A DNA stretch of 64,000 nt from Azonexaceae bacterium (GCA_009469675.1 SSSZ01000099.1:1-64000); one strand, 5' to 3'. Positions 34,004 through 42,112 are shown, numbered from the stretch's first letter. Notes: a model not told the origin generated them from the letters alone. A program made the numbers and translations.

Positions 34004-35347
34004 ATGGCCGACTCCACCCGCTTTTCCTATCCCTTCGCCACCCTCCAGCAACTCGCCCGGGACGTTCTCGCCGACGCCAAGGCCAAGGGGGCGACGGCCT
34101 GCGAGGTCGATGTCTCCGAGGGGTTCGGCCAGTCGGTGACGGTGCGTTGCGGCGAGGTTGAGACCATCGAGTACAACCGCGACAAGGGCATCGGCGTCAC
34201 CATCTACGCCGGGCAGCGCAAGGGCTACGCCAGCACTTCCGATTTTTCTCCCCAGGCCTTGAAGGATACCGTCGAGGCCGCCCTCAATATCGCCCGCTTC
34301 ACCGCCGAGGATGATTGCGCCGGCCTCGCCGAACTCGGCGAATTGGCCCGCGACTGCCCCGACCTCGCCCTGCACCACCCCTGGGATCTGCCGGTGGAAA
34401 CCGCCATCGACATCGCCAATCGCTGCGAGCAGGCCGCCTTCGACGCGAATTCCCGGATCAGCAATTCCGAAGGGGCGACGGTGTCCACCCAGGAAGCCCA
34501 GTTCGTCGCCGCCAACAGCCTGGGCTTTCTCGGGGGCTACCCGACTTCGCGCCATTACATCGCCTGTTCGGTGATCGCCGGCGAGCAGGACGAAATGCAG
34601 CGCGACGACTGGTACACCACGCGCCGCCTGGCCGGGGAACTCGATTCCGCCGAACGGGTCGGTGCCACGGCGGCCGAGCGCGCCGTGGCACGCCTGGGCG
34701 GGCGCAAGGTCAAGACGGCGGAAGTCCCGGTTCTCTTCGAAGCCCCGCTCGCCGCCGGCCTGCTCGGCAGTTTCGTCCACGCCGCCAGCGGCGGTTCCCT
34801 CTACCGCAAGGCGTCCTTCCTGGTCGATCATCTGGGCCAGCGGCTTTTTCCGGAATTCGTGAACATCGGCGAGCGGCCCTTCATCGCCCGCGGCCTGGGC
34901 AGCGCGCCCTTCGACAACGACGGTGTCGCCACCCGCGACCGCGAAGTAGTGAGAAACGGCGTCCTCGAAGGCTATTTCCTCGGCGTCTACACCGCCCGCA
35001 AGCTCGGCCTGAAGAGCACCGCCAACGCCGGCGGCAGCCACAATCTCATCATCGAACCCGGGGAACGCGACTTCGCCGGCCTCCTCAAGCTCATGGGGCG
35101 CGGCCTGGTGGTCACCGAACTCCTCGGCCACGGCATCAACTACGTCACCGGCGACTACTCCCGGGGCGCCGCCGGTTTCTGGGTAGAAAACGGCGAGATC
35201 GCCTATCCCGTCGAGGAAATCACCATCGCCGGCAACCTCAAGGCCATGTTCGCCGGCATCGTCGCCGTGGGCAACGACGTGCTGGCCCGCGGCTCGAAGC
35301 AGACGGGTTCGATCCTCATCGACCGCATGACCGTCGCCGGCGAATAG
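34004..35347 (+). CDS. pmbA: Metalloprotease PmbA/TldE
   Basis: TldE/PmbA subunit of the TldD/TldE protease, which processes modified peptides and degrades the CcdA antitoxin in E. coli (family knowledge). 447 residues, matching the usual 446-450. The N-terminal domain has VTVRCGEVETIEYNRDKGIG, and the C-terminal part VLFEAPLAAGLLGSFVHAAS, SAPFDNDGVATRDREVV, GGSHNLIIEPG and GDYSRGAAGFWVENGEI, all typical. The HExxH protease motif belongs to TldD and is absent here, as expected. Confidence 0.95.
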   Translation: MADSTRFSYPFATLQQLARDVLADAKAKGATACEVDVSEGFGQSVTVRCGEVETIEYNRDKGIGVTIYAGQRKGYASTSDFSPQALKDTVEAALNIARFTAEDDCAGLAELGELARDCPDLALHHPWDLPVETAIDIANRCEQAAFDANSRISNSEGATVSTQEAQFVAANSLGFLGGYPTSRHYIACSVIAGEQDEMQRDDWYTTRRLAGELDSAERVGATAAERAVARLGGRKVKTAEVPVLFEAPLAAGLLGSFVHAASGGSLYRKASFLVDHLGQRLFPEFVNIGERPFIARGLGSAPFDNDGVATRDREVVRNGVLEGYFLGVYTARKLGLKSTANAGGSHNLIIEPGERDFAGLLKLMGRGLVVTELLGHGINYVTGDYSRGAAGFWVENGEIAYPVEEITIAGNLKAMFAGIVAVGNDVLARGSKQTGSILIDRMTVAGE

Positions 35348-35385
35348 GGGATAAGGGTTTACCGCAACTCGCCAAGATCGGCGGC

Positions 35386-35414
35386 TTGATTAAAATGATA
35401 CGAGCCGATATAGG
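35386..35414 (+). promoter_or_regulatory. Sigma-70-like promoter of the TRAP binding-protein gene
   Basis: TTGATT (35386-35391) and TATAGG (35409-35414) are separated by exactly 17 bases, in an AT-richer stretch after pmbA. The predicted leader is about 25 bases and includes a strong AAGGAG ribosome binding site just before the ATG at 35448. Confidence 0.55.
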
Positions 35415-35447
35415 CTTGACGTGACCAATTAACGTGAAGGAGACACT

Positions 35448-36584
35448 ATGCAACGTCGCAATTTCCTTGCGAAAGCAACCGTTGGTGCTGCGGCCGCAGC
35501 CGCGCTGGCAGCCTGTGGGAAAAAGGAAGAATCCAAGGCGCCGGCTCCAACCTCTTCCCCCGCTGCCCCTGCGGTGCAAGGGGGGCTGCCGGAGATTAAG
35601 TGGCGCCTGACGTCAAGTTTTCCCAAGAGCCTGGACACCATCTACGGCGGCGCCGAGGTGCTGGCCAACCGTGTGCGCGCCATGACCAACGGCAAGTTCG
35701 ACATCCGCGTCTTCGCCGGCGGTGAGATCGTCCCCGGCTTGCAGGCCCTGGATGCCGTGCAGCAGGGCACCGTCGAGTGCTGCCACACCTGCTCCTACTA
35801 CTACGTCGGCAAGGACAAGACCTTCGGCTTCGGCACCGCCGTCCCCTTCGGTATGAATGCCCGCCAGATGAACGCCTGGATTTACTACGGCGGTGGCCAG
35901 AAGCTCCTCGACGAGTTCTATTCCAACTACAACATCGTCTCCTTCATGGGCGGCAATACCGGGGTCCAGATGGGCGGCTGGTTCCGCAAGGAAGTCAAGA
36001 CCCTGGCCGACCTGAACGGCCTCAAGATGCGTATCGCGGGCCTCGGCGGCAACGTTTTTGCCGCCCTGGGCGCGGTGCCGCAGCAGATCGCCGGGGGTGA
36101 CATCTACCCGGCCCTGGAAAAGGGCACCATCGACGCCGCCGAATGGGTCGGCCCCTACGACGACGAAAAACTCGGCTTCTACAAGGTCGCCAAGAACTAC
36201 TACTACCCCGGCTGGTGGGAACCCGGTCCGGTCATCCACTTCTTCGTCAACAAGAAGGAATGGGACAAGCTGCCCAAGGAATACCAGGAGGCCTTCCAGG
36301 CCGCCGCCTATGAGGCCAACGTGACGATGATGGCCGAATACGACCACAAGAACCCGGCGGCCCTCTCCAAGCTCCTGCAGAACGGTGTCAAGTTGCAGGC
36401 CTATTCCCAGGAAATCCTGGAGGCCGCCTACAAGGCGGCGCAGCAGATTTATTCCGACGAAGCGGCCAAGAACCCGGCGTTCAAGAAGATTCACGCCGAG
36501 TTCGACAAGTACCGCAAGACCCAGAACGCCTGGTTCAGCGTTGCCGAACTGCGCATGGATTCCTTCCTGCAAAGCCACAAGTAA
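35448..36584 (+). CDS. TRAP transporter substrate-binding protein (DctP/FcbT1 type)
   Basis: Periplasmic binding component of a TRAP transporter, 378 residues. The N-terminus QRRNFLAKATVG has a twin-arginine motif and is followed by the lipobox LAAC (Cys23), so this is a predicted Tat-exported lipoprotein. The mature part (IKWRLTSSFPKSLDTIYGGA, AGGEIVPGLQALDAVQQGT, LKMRIAGLGGNVFAALG, GGDIYPALEKGTIDAAEWVG) is typical of the mannitol/chloroaromatic-type DctP subgroup (COG4663). True substrates of this subgroup are often carboxylates; the ligand cannot be told here. The membrane subunits of the matching type lie 2.5-4.7 kb away on the other strand. Confidence 0.9.
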   Translation: MQRRNFLAKATVGAAAAAALAACGKKEESKAPAPTSSPAAPAVQGGLPEIKWRLTSSFPKSLDTIYGGAEVLANRVRAMTNGKFDIRVFAGGEIVPGLQALDAVQQGTVECCHTCSYYYVGKDKTFGFGTAVPFGMNARQMNAWIYYGGGQKLLDEFYSNYNIVSFMGGNTGVQMGGWFRKEVKTLADLNGLKMRIAGLGGNVFAALGAVPQQIAGGDIYPALEKGTIDAAEWVGPYDDEKLGFYKVAKNYYYPGWWEPGPVIHFFVNKKEWDKLPKEYQEAFQAAAYEANVTMMAEYDHKNPAALSKLLQNGVKLQAYSQEILEAAYKAAQQIYSDEAAKNPAFKKIHAEFDKYRKTQNAWFSVAELRMDSFLQSHK

Positions 36585-36608
36585 GCCCGCCTGCGGCACC
36601 CCCCCAAG

Positions 36609-36633
36609 CCCGCCCGCCGGCGGGTTTTTTTTT
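36609..36633 (+). terminator. Rho-independent terminator after the TRAP binding protein
   Basis: A GC-only inverted repeat (CCCGCC at 36613-36618 meeting GGCGGG at 36619-36624, so the inner bases form the loop) followed by nine T residues (36625-36633), 25 bases after the stop codon. Confidence 0.8.
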
Positions 36634-36644
36634 ACGGGCGGGGC

Positions 36645-37571
36645 TCAGGCTACCGTCGGCAGGTCGATGTCGTCGCTGTAGGCGGCGCCGGCGGTTTTTT
36701 CCCGGCACAGGGCGAGGAATTCCCGCATCGCCCGGGTCTGGAATTTCTGACGGTGCCAGACGAAGGAAAACTGCCTTTCCAGGTCGATCTCCGGACAGGC
36801 CACCGGCACCAGGGAACCGCGGCGGAAGGCGTCGCGCAGCGCCAGGCGGGAGATGCAGCCGATCCCCAGCCCGGCTTCGACGGCCCGCTTGATGGCCTCG
36901 GTATGTTCGAGTTCGAGCCGCACCTTGAGGCGCGGAAAGTCGGCGCCGAACGCGGTTTCGCAGGCGCGCCGGGTGCCCGACCCGGGTTCCCGCAGAATCC
37001 AGGTCGCGGCGAGGAGTTCTTCCCGGCTCGCCGGCTGCTGCCCGGCCAGGGGATGGGTGGGGGCGCAGAAGACGGTGAGCCGGTCGGCCAGCCAGGGTTC
37101 GACGGCGAGATCGGGGTCGAGGCAGGGGCCTTCGATGAGGCCGAGGTCGAGTTCCTGGCGCGCCAGATCGTGCAGGATGGTGGCGGTGTTGCGCACCTCG
37201 AGCCGGATTTGGCTGTCGGGATGGCGCTGCAGGAATTCGGCGACGATGAGGGTGGCGAGGTAGTTGCCGATGGTCAGGGTGGCGCCGATTTCCAGGGCGC
37301 CGAAGGCGCCGCCGCCGCTCGCGAGAGCTTCGAGTTCGGCGGCGCGGTCGAGGATTTCCCGGGCCCGGGGGAGGAGTTGCCGGCCCAGGGCGTTCAAGTG
37401 GAGCGACTTGCCCACCCGGTCGAAGACCTGGATGCCCAGTTGCCGTTCGAATTCGCCGAGGGCGGTGCTGGCTGCCGATTGCGACAGGGCGACGCTCTCG
37501 GCAGCGCGGGACAGGCTCCCTTGGCGGGCCGTGGCGACAAAGACCTCAAGCTGGCGATAGGAGTGTTTCAT
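36645..37571 (-). CDS. finR: LysR-type regulator, FinR-like
   Basis: LysR family transcription factor, 308 residues. The N-terminal winged helix-turn-helix is SYRQLEVFVATARQGSLSRA through LSQSAASTALGEFERQLG. The C-terminal effector domain begins near residue 90 (GALEIGATLTIGNYL). It is divergent from a ferredoxin-NADP reductase gene, the arrangement of finR/fpr in Pseudomonas and Azotobacter, where FinR activates fpr under oxidative stress. The symbol rests on this context as much as on sequence. Its start codon lies within an AT-rich palindrome that looks like its own operator, suggesting autorepression. Confidence 0.8.
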   Translation of the reverse strand: MKHSYRQLEVFVATARQGSLSRAAESVALSQSAASTALGEFERQLGIQVFDRVGKSLHLNALGRQLLPRAREILDRAAELEALASGGGAFGALEIGATLTIGNYLATLIVAEFLQRHPDSQIRLEVRNTATILHDLARQELDLGLIEGPCLDPDLAVEPWLADRLTVFCAPTHPLAGQQPASREELLAATWILREPGSGTRRACETAFGADFPRLKVRLELEHTEAIKRAVEAGLGIGCISRLALRDAFRRGSLVPVACPEIDLERQFSFVWHRQKFQTRAMREFLALCREKTAGAAYSDDIDLPTVA

Positions 37572-37588
37572 ATCGATATTATAGATAT
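37570..37588. promoter_or_regulatory. Putative LysR operator between finR and fpr
   Basis: Perfect inverted repeat ATATC-N9-GATAT, which contains the LysR T-N11-A pattern (TATC...GATA). It covers the finR start codon and lies 82 bases upstream of the fpr start. The whole 37570-37620 stretch is AT-rich and includes TAGGAT (37612-37617), a possible fpr -10. Confidence 0.6.
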
Positions 37589-37669
37589 GAGTAATCGTAA
37601 TTATCCGCTTTTAGGATATGCACCTTCCTTCTAGACTGCTGCCATGGAAAGATGCGAAAGGAAGCGATC

Positions 37670-38446
37670 GTGAGCCAACTCAGTACCGAATCGGTCATCA
37701 GCGTGCACCACTGGAACGACCGCCTGTTCAGTTTCCGCACCACCCGCGGCAACGGCCTGCGTTTCGAGAGCGGGCAGTTCGTCATGATCGGCATCGAAGT
37801 CGAGGGGCGGCCGGTCACCCGCGCCTACAGCGTCGCCAGCCCCCACTACGAGGAGCATCTCGAATTTTTCAGCATCAAGGTGCCCCAGGGGCCGCTGACT
37901 TCCCGGCTGCAGCACCTCAGGGCCGGCGACCCCATTCTGGTCAGCAAAAAGCCGACGGGAACCCTGGTTCTCCACGACCTTCTGCCGGGCAAGCGCCTCT
38001 ACCTCTTTGCCACGGGGACGGGGCTGGCCCCCTTCTTGAGCGTCATTCAGGATCCCGAGGTCTACGAGCGCTTCGAGCAGGTCGTCCTGGTCCACGGCGT
38101 ACGCACCGTCGCCGAACTGGCCTACCGGGATTTCATCACCGAAGCGCTGCCCGGCAACGAGTTTTTCGGCCAGGCGGTACGGCAGAAGTTGGTCTACTAC
38201 CCCACCGTCACCCGCGAACCCTTCGTGACCCAGGGGCGCCTCACCGAGTTGGTGGAGAGCGGCCGGCTGGGGGCCGATCTCGGCCTGCCGCCCCTCGATC
38301 CGGCCGTCGACCGGGCGATGATCTGCGGCAGCCCGCCCATGCTCAAGGACTGCTGCGCCATGCTCGACCGGCGCGGCTTCAGGATTTCGCGCCACATCGG
38401 CGATGCGGGCGACTACGTCATCGAGCGGGCCTTCGTGGAAAAATGA
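37670..38446 (+). CDS. fpr: Ferredoxin/flavodoxin-NADP(+) reductase
   Basis: FAD-containing reductase exchanging electrons between NADPH and ferredoxin or flavodoxin. From the GTG at 37670 (preceded by AGGAAG) it has 258 residues, the size of the Azotobacter/Pseudomonas-type enzyme; an in-frame ATG six codons upstream lacks a ribosome binding site at the right place. FAD motif RAYSVASPHYEEHLEFF, NADP motif LFATGTGLAPFLSVIQDPE and ICGSPPMLKDCC are seen, ending VEK as in the bacterial class with a short C-terminus. Probably controlled by the divergent LysR gene. Confidence 0.93.
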   Translation: MSQLSTESVISVHHWNDRLFSFRTTRGNGLRFESGQFVMIGIEVEGRPVTRAYSVASPHYEEHLEFFSIKVPQGPLTSRLQHLRAGDPILVSKKPTGTLVLHDLLPGKRLYLFATGTGLAPFLSVIQDPEVYERFEQVVLVHGVRTVAELAYRDFITEALPGNEFFGQAVRQKLVYYPTVTREPFVTQGRLTELVESGRLGADLGLPPLDPAVDRAMICGSPPMLKDCCAMLDRRGFRISRHIGDAGDYVIERAFVEK

Positions 38447-38480
38447 CCGGGGCGGGAGGGCGTCCGCCCTCCCGCCCCGG
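38447..38480. terminator. Perfect 16-bp GC hairpin between fpr and dps
   Basis: CCGGGGCGGGAGGGCG (38447-38462), a two-base loop and its exact complement (38465-38480), starting at the base after the fpr stop. dps is convergent with fpr, so one hairpin can serve both directions. No T-tract is present, so intrinsic termination is uncertain; it may instead protect 3' ends. Confidence 0.5.
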
Positions 38481-38494
38481 GGTTGCCGCCGGCC

Positions 38495-38959
38495 TCAGCC
38501 TTCGAGCAGGCTGCGCAGCATCCAGGCGTTTTTCTCGTGGATCTGCATGCGCTGGGTCAGCAGGTCGGCGGTCGGTTCGTCGCCCGCCTTGTCCACCACG
38601 GGAAAGATGCTGCGGGCGGTCTTGACCACCGCTTCCTGGCCGGCCACCAGTTGCCGGATCATGTCCTCGGCGCCGACCTTGCCTTCGCTTTCCTTGATGA
38701 CCGTGAGCTTGGCGAATTCCCGGTAGGTGCCCGGCGCTGCCACGCCCAGGGCGCGGATGCGCTCGGCGATGAGGTCGAGGGCGTTCCACAATTCGGTGTA
38801 CTGGTCCATGAACATCACATGCAGCGTGTTGAACATGGGGCCGGTGACGTTCCAGTGGAAATTGTGGGTCTTCAAATACAGGGTGAAGGAATCCGCCAGA
38901 AGGCGCGACAGCCCCTCCGCGATCTTTTCCCGTTCTTTCTTGCCGATGCCGATATCCAT
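38495..38959 (-). CDS. dps: Dps-family DNA-protecting ferritin
   Basis: Mini-ferritin that oxidises and stores iron and protects DNA from peroxide, 154 residues. The ferroxidase region is [13 protein letters not shown] (His35), LHVMFMDQY (His47) and [13 protein letters not shown] (Asp62, Glu66). The acidic ligand normally four residues after the second His is Met51 here, with Asp52 beside it, which may change iron chemistry. RBS is a strong AAGGAGG. An OxyR-like ATAG-N7-CTAT site lies about 90 bases upstream. The convergent fpr and the nearby finR make this a small oxidative-stress block. Confidence 0.93.
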   Translation of the reverse strand: MDIGIGKKEREKIAEGLSRLLADSFTLYLKTHNFHWNVTGPMFNTLHVMFMDQYTELWNALDLIAERIRALGVAAPGTYREFAKLTVIKESEGKVGAEDMIRQLVAGQEAVVKTARSIFPVVDKAGDEPTADLLTQRMQIHEKNAWMLRSLLEG

Positions 38960-39030
38960 GGTGCCCTCCTTGCGAGCTTGTTATTGAACCCGAGCCTATT
39001 CTGGACCCGGAACGCCCGGGCGTCGAATTG

Positions 39031-39045
39031 ATTCTTGCCAAGAAT
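39031..39045. promoter_or_regulatory. 15-bp palindrome upstream of dps
   Basis: ATTCTTG-C-CAAGAAT, a perfect 7-1-7 inverted repeat about 72 bases upstream of the dps start, next to the OxyR-like site. Possible second regulator site; the identity of the regulator is unknown. Confidence 0.45.
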
Positions 39046-39048
39046 TCG

Positions 39049-39063
39049 ATAGTCGGATTCTAT
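39049..39063. promoter_or_regulatory. OxyR-type binding motif upstream of dps
   Basis: ATAGTCGGATTCTAT matches the ATAG-N7-CTAT core of the OxyR consensus. It lies 90 bases before the dps ATG on the minus strand, a suitable activator position, and dps is a classical OxyR target. Confidence 0.6.
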
Positions 39064-39064
39064 G

Positions 39065-39090
39065 AAAAAAAACGGAACCCGCGGGTTCCG
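39065..39090 (-). terminator. Rho-independent terminator of the TRAP membrane-subunit operon
   Basis: On the minus strand CGGAACCCG-CGGGTTCCG (39073-39090) is followed by eight T residues (39065-39072). It lies 35 bases after the dctM stop and directly adjoins the dps regulatory region. Confidence 0.85.
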
Positions 39091-39125
39091 TTGGCAAGGC
39101 ATGGCCGTAAAGCCGCGCTAAGGGA

Positions 39126-40688
39126 TCACTTTTTGCCCTGCAACTGCTTGAGGAGGTCGGCGTTGGGGTCGGCCGGAGCCTTGCCTTCGGCGGGTTTGCC
39201 GTCGCCGGAACTGCCGCCCTGCAGTTGCTTGAGGAGGTCGCTGTTGCTGTCTGCGGGCTTGGCGGCGCCCGACTCGCCGCCGTTCTGGCGCATCAGCGAG
39301 TCGAGGTCGGCGGGGGGCGGGCCGCCGCCTTCGCGCTCCAGGCGTGCCGCTTCCCGCTGGGCGTCGTCGCCGTAACTGACGATCCCGGGGAAGATGATGA
39401 TGAGGGCCACCATGATGATCTGGATGCAAACGAAGGGGATGGCGCCCCAGTAGATGTCGGTGGTCTTGATCGAGGCCGGCGCCACCGAACGCAGATAGAA
39501 AAGCGCGAAGCCGAAGGGCGGGTGCATGAAGGAGGTCTGCATGTTCACCCCGAGCAGGACGCCGAACCAGATCAGGTCGATGCCGAGTTTTTCCGCCACC
39601 GGCCCGAGCAGCGGCACGATGATGAAGGACAGCTCGAAGAAATCGAGGAAGAAGGCCAGCAGGAAGACCAGCACGTTGACCACGATGAGGAAGCCGAGCT
39701 GGCCGCCGGGCAGGCCGAGGAGCAGGTGCTCCACCCAGAGGTCGCCGTTGACCGCCCGGAAGACCAAGCCGAACACCGTCGAGCCGACGAGGATGAAGAC
39801 CACGAAGGAGGAAAGCTTGCCCGTCGTCTCCATGGCCTGCTTGAGCAGCTTGAGGCTCAGGCGGCGGCGGGCGATGGCCAGGATCAGGGCGCCGGCGGCC
39901 CCCATGGCGCCGCCCTCGGTAGGGGTGGCGATGCCCAGGAAGATGGTGCCCAGCACGAGGAAGATGAGCACCAGGGGCGGTACCAGCGTGGTCAGAACCC
40001 GCAGCATCAGCTTGAATCCGCGCAGGCTGCGGGCTTCCGGCGGCAGAGCTGGGGCGGCCTTGGGCTTGAGCAGGGTGAGGATGAAGACGTAGCCCACGTA
40101 GAGCCCGGTGAGGACCAGGCCGGGAACCATGGCCCCCTCGTACATGTCGCCCACCGACTTGCCCAACTGGTCGGCCATGATGATCAGCACCAGCGACGGC
40201 GGAATGATCTGGGCCAGGGTGCCCGAGGCGGCGATGACGCCCGAGGCGAGCCGCTTGTCGTAGCCGTAACGCAACATGATGGGCAGGGAGATGAGGCCCA
40301 TGGAAATCACCGAGGCGGCGACCACCCCGGTGGTGGCGGCGAGCAGGGCGCCGACGAAAATGACGGCATAGGCCAGACCGCCGCGCAAGGGGCCGAAGAG
40401 CTGGCCGATGGTGTCGAGGAGATCCTCGGCCATACCCGAGCGTTCGAGAATCAGCCCCATGAAGGTGAAGAAGGGGATGGCCAGGAGCGTGTCGTTGGCC
40501 ATGATGCCGAAGATGCGCTCCGGCAAGGCCTGAAAGAGCTGGGGTTGAAGTAGGCCGAGTTCGATGCCGATGAGGCCGAAGACGATGCCGTTGGCGGCCA
40601 GGGCGAAGGCCACCGGGTAGCCGAAGAGGAGGAAGAGAACGAGGGCCCCGAACATCAGGGGCGCCATGTTGGCGATGACCCATTCCAT
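39126..40688 (-). CDS. TRAP transporter large membrane subunit (DctM/FcbT3 type)
   Basis: Polytopic inner-membrane protein that forms the transport channel of a Na+-coupled TRAP transporter, 520 residues, with about 12 hydrophobic segments (for example LMFGALVLFLLFGYPVAFAL, VNVLVFLLAFFLDFFELSFI). GIATPTEGGAMGAAGALILA is the DctM signature. The sequence fits the COG4664 subgroup that pairs with the COG4663 binding protein. Odd feature: a roughly 75-residue soluble C-terminal tail with Gly/Pro/Asp-rich linkers and two near-identical units (SDLLKQLQG and ADLLKQLQG), preceded by a weaker one (LDSLMRQNGG). The ATG shares one base with the dctQ stop (TAATG). Confidence 0.92.
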   Translation of the reverse strand: MEWVIANMAPLMFGALVLFLLFGYPVAFALAANGIVFGLIGIELGLLQPQLFQALPERIFGIMANDTLLAIPFFTFMGLILERSGMAEDLLDTIGQLFGPLRGGLAYAVIFVGALLAATTGVVAASVISMGLISLPIMLRYGYDKRLASGVIAASGTLAQIIPPSLVLIIMADQLGKSVGDMYEGAMVPGLVLTGLYVGYVFILTLLKPKAAPALPPEARSLRGFKLMLRVLTTLVPPLVLIFLVLGTIFLGIATPTEGGAMGAAGALILAIARRRLSLKLLKQAMETTGKLSSFVVFILVGSTVFGLVFRAVNGDLWVEHLLLGLPGGQLGFLIVVNVLVFLLAFFLDFFELSFIIVPLLGPVAEKLGIDLIWFGVLLGVNMQTSFMHPPFGFALFYLRSVAPASIKTTDIYWGAIPFVCIQIIMVALIIIFPGIVSYGDDAQREAARLEREGGGPPPADLDSLMRQNGGESGAAKPADSNSDLLKQLQGGSSGDGKPAEGKAPADPNADLLKQLQGKK

Positions 40689-41293
40689 TATTTGGCCTCC
40701 TTGGCTTTGGCGGCGGCGCTTTGGGCTGCAATCGCGGCGGCCAGTTCTTCTTCCGGGGTCGGTTCCTTGTGTTTGGCGTTGGGGTCGTCGATGCGACCGG
40801 CCAGGAAGGCGACGCGCTTGATGAGTTCGGAAATCCCCTGCAGCGCCAGGAGGGTGAAGCCGATGGGCAGCACCGCCTTGACCGGCCAGCGGATGAGGCC
40901 GCCGGCGTTGGCCGAGTATTCCTGGATCTTGTAGGACTCGGCGACCAGCGGCAGCGACAGCCAGAGAACCGCGATCACCATGGGCAGGAGGAAGAAGACG
41001 GTGCCGATGATGTCGATGACGGCCTGGCCCCGGGGCGAGAACTTGCCGGACAAGACGTCGATGCGGACGTGTTCGTTTTTCTGCAGGGTATACGCCGCGC
41101 AGAGCAGAAAAACCGCAGCGAACAGGTACCACTGGATCTCCAGCAGGCCGTTCGAACTGTAGTTGAACACGAAACGCACACTGGCGTTGCCGGCGCTGAT
41201 GACGGTCATCACCAGGACGAGCCAGAAGGCCGATCGGCCTACCCAGGCGGTGATCGCGTCGATAAGCCGGGACAGCTTGAGCAGAGAGGTCAC
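40688..41293 (-). CDS. TRAP transporter small membrane subunit (DctQ/FcbT2 type)
   Basis: Four-helix membrane subunit of the TRAP transporter, 201 residues. Hydrophobic segments are around AFWLVLVMTVISAGNASVRF, WYLFAAVFLLCAAYTLQKNE, GTVFFLLPMVIAVLWLSLPL and AVLPIGFTLLALQGISELI, and NEHVRIDVLSGKFSPRGQA is the typical DctQ loop. The GTG start is chosen because AGGAGGAG lies just upstream. It ends in a charged Ala/Lys/Glu tail (EEELAAAIAAQSAAAKAKEA). Co-transcribed with dctM, whose start overlaps its stop. Confidence 0.9.
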   Translation of the reverse strand: MTSLLKLSRLIDAITAWVGRSAFWLVLVMTVISAGNASVRFVFNYSSNGLLEIQWYLFAAVFLLCAAYTLQKNEHVRIDVLSGKFSPRGQAVIDIIGTVFFLLPMVIAVLWLSLPLVAESYKIQEYSANAGGLIRWPVKAVLPIGFTLLALQGISELIKRVAFLAGRIDDPNAKHKEPTPEEELAAAIAAQSAAAKAKEAK

Positions 41294-41443
41294 AGTACTC
41301 CTCCTAAGGTTGATAAAATGCCGGACTTCTCGGTTGCAGGCGGGGCAAGCCTTCTGCCGCAACCTTCCGCCGGCTTGATGGGGCGCCAAGGCGCTCCTGT
41401 CGATTGGTGCCGGCAATTTACACCCGAGGTCTCCCTGCGCGAA
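41294..41443. promoter_or_regulatory. Divergent spacer between dctQ and the phosphatase gene
   Basis: 150 bases between divergent starts. The dctQ side has the strong AGGAGGAG ribosome binding site and an AT-richer patch (GATAAAATG at about 41312-41320). No clear operator was found. Confidence 0.3.
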
Positions 41444-42112
41444 ATGGTGGAAATCCCTACCACAGCCGAAACCCGCCTCTGCCTGGTGCGCCACAGCGAA
41501 ACCGAATGGAACGCCGAACGCCGCATCCAAGGCCAGATCGATATCGCCCTCAACGCCGTCGGGCTGGCCCAGGCCGACGCGGCCGGCCGCTGGCTCCGCT
41601 CATCCGGTGCCGCCGCGCTCTACAGCAGCGATCTGCAACGGGCCTGGACGACAGCCGGGCGCATCGGCGCCGCCCTCGGCCTCGCCCCGATTGCCGCTCC
41701 CGAACTGCGGGAGCGGCGCTACGGCCTCTTCGAGGGGCTGACCTACGATGAGGCCAAGACCCGCCATCCCCGGGGCTACGCCGCCTTCGAGGCGCGGCAG
41801 GCGGACTACGCCTTCGAGACCGGCGAAAGCCTGCGCCAGATGTACGCCCGGGTGACCGCCAAGCTTGCCGCCCTGGCCGCCGTCCATGCCGGCCAGACGG
41901 TGGTGGTGGTCGTCCATGGCGGCGTGCTCGACATCGTCAACCGCTTCGTCCGCGGCAATCCCCTGGAGGCCCCGCGGGATTTCCTCATCCCCAACGCCGG
42001 CCTCAACTGGCTGAGTCTGCGGGACGGAATATGGCGCATCGCAACCTGGGGCGACACGGCCCATCTCGAACTTGCCGCCCTGGACGAACTGCCCGACCCC
42101 GGGATGTGTTAA
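41444..42112 (+). CDS. Histidine phosphatase family protein (phosphoglycerate-mutase-like)
   Basis: 222-residue member of the histidine phosphatase superfamily. The catalytic motif is LCLVRHSETEWNAERRIQGQ (RHxE form with the phospho-His), and VVVVVHGGVLDIVNRF holds the second catalytic His. YSSDLQRAWTTAGRIGAALG and LRERRYGLFEGLTYDEA are conserved in GpmB/CobC-like enzymes. The substrate is not determinable; both phosphoglycerate mutase-like and alpha-ribazole phosphatase roles are possible. A longer upstream frame exists but lacks homology. Its end contains the glyA promoter. Confidence 0.88.
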   Translation: MVEIPTTAETRLCLVRHSETEWNAERRIQGQIDIALNAVGLAQADAAGRWLRSSGAAALYSSDLQRAWTTAGRIGAALGLAPIAAPELRERRYGLFEGLTYDEAKTRHPRGYAAFEARQADYAFETGESLRQMYARVTAKLAALAAVHAGQTVVVVVHGGVLDIVNRFVRGNPLEAPRDFLIPNAGLNWLSLRDGIWRIATWGDTAHLELAALDELPDPGMC

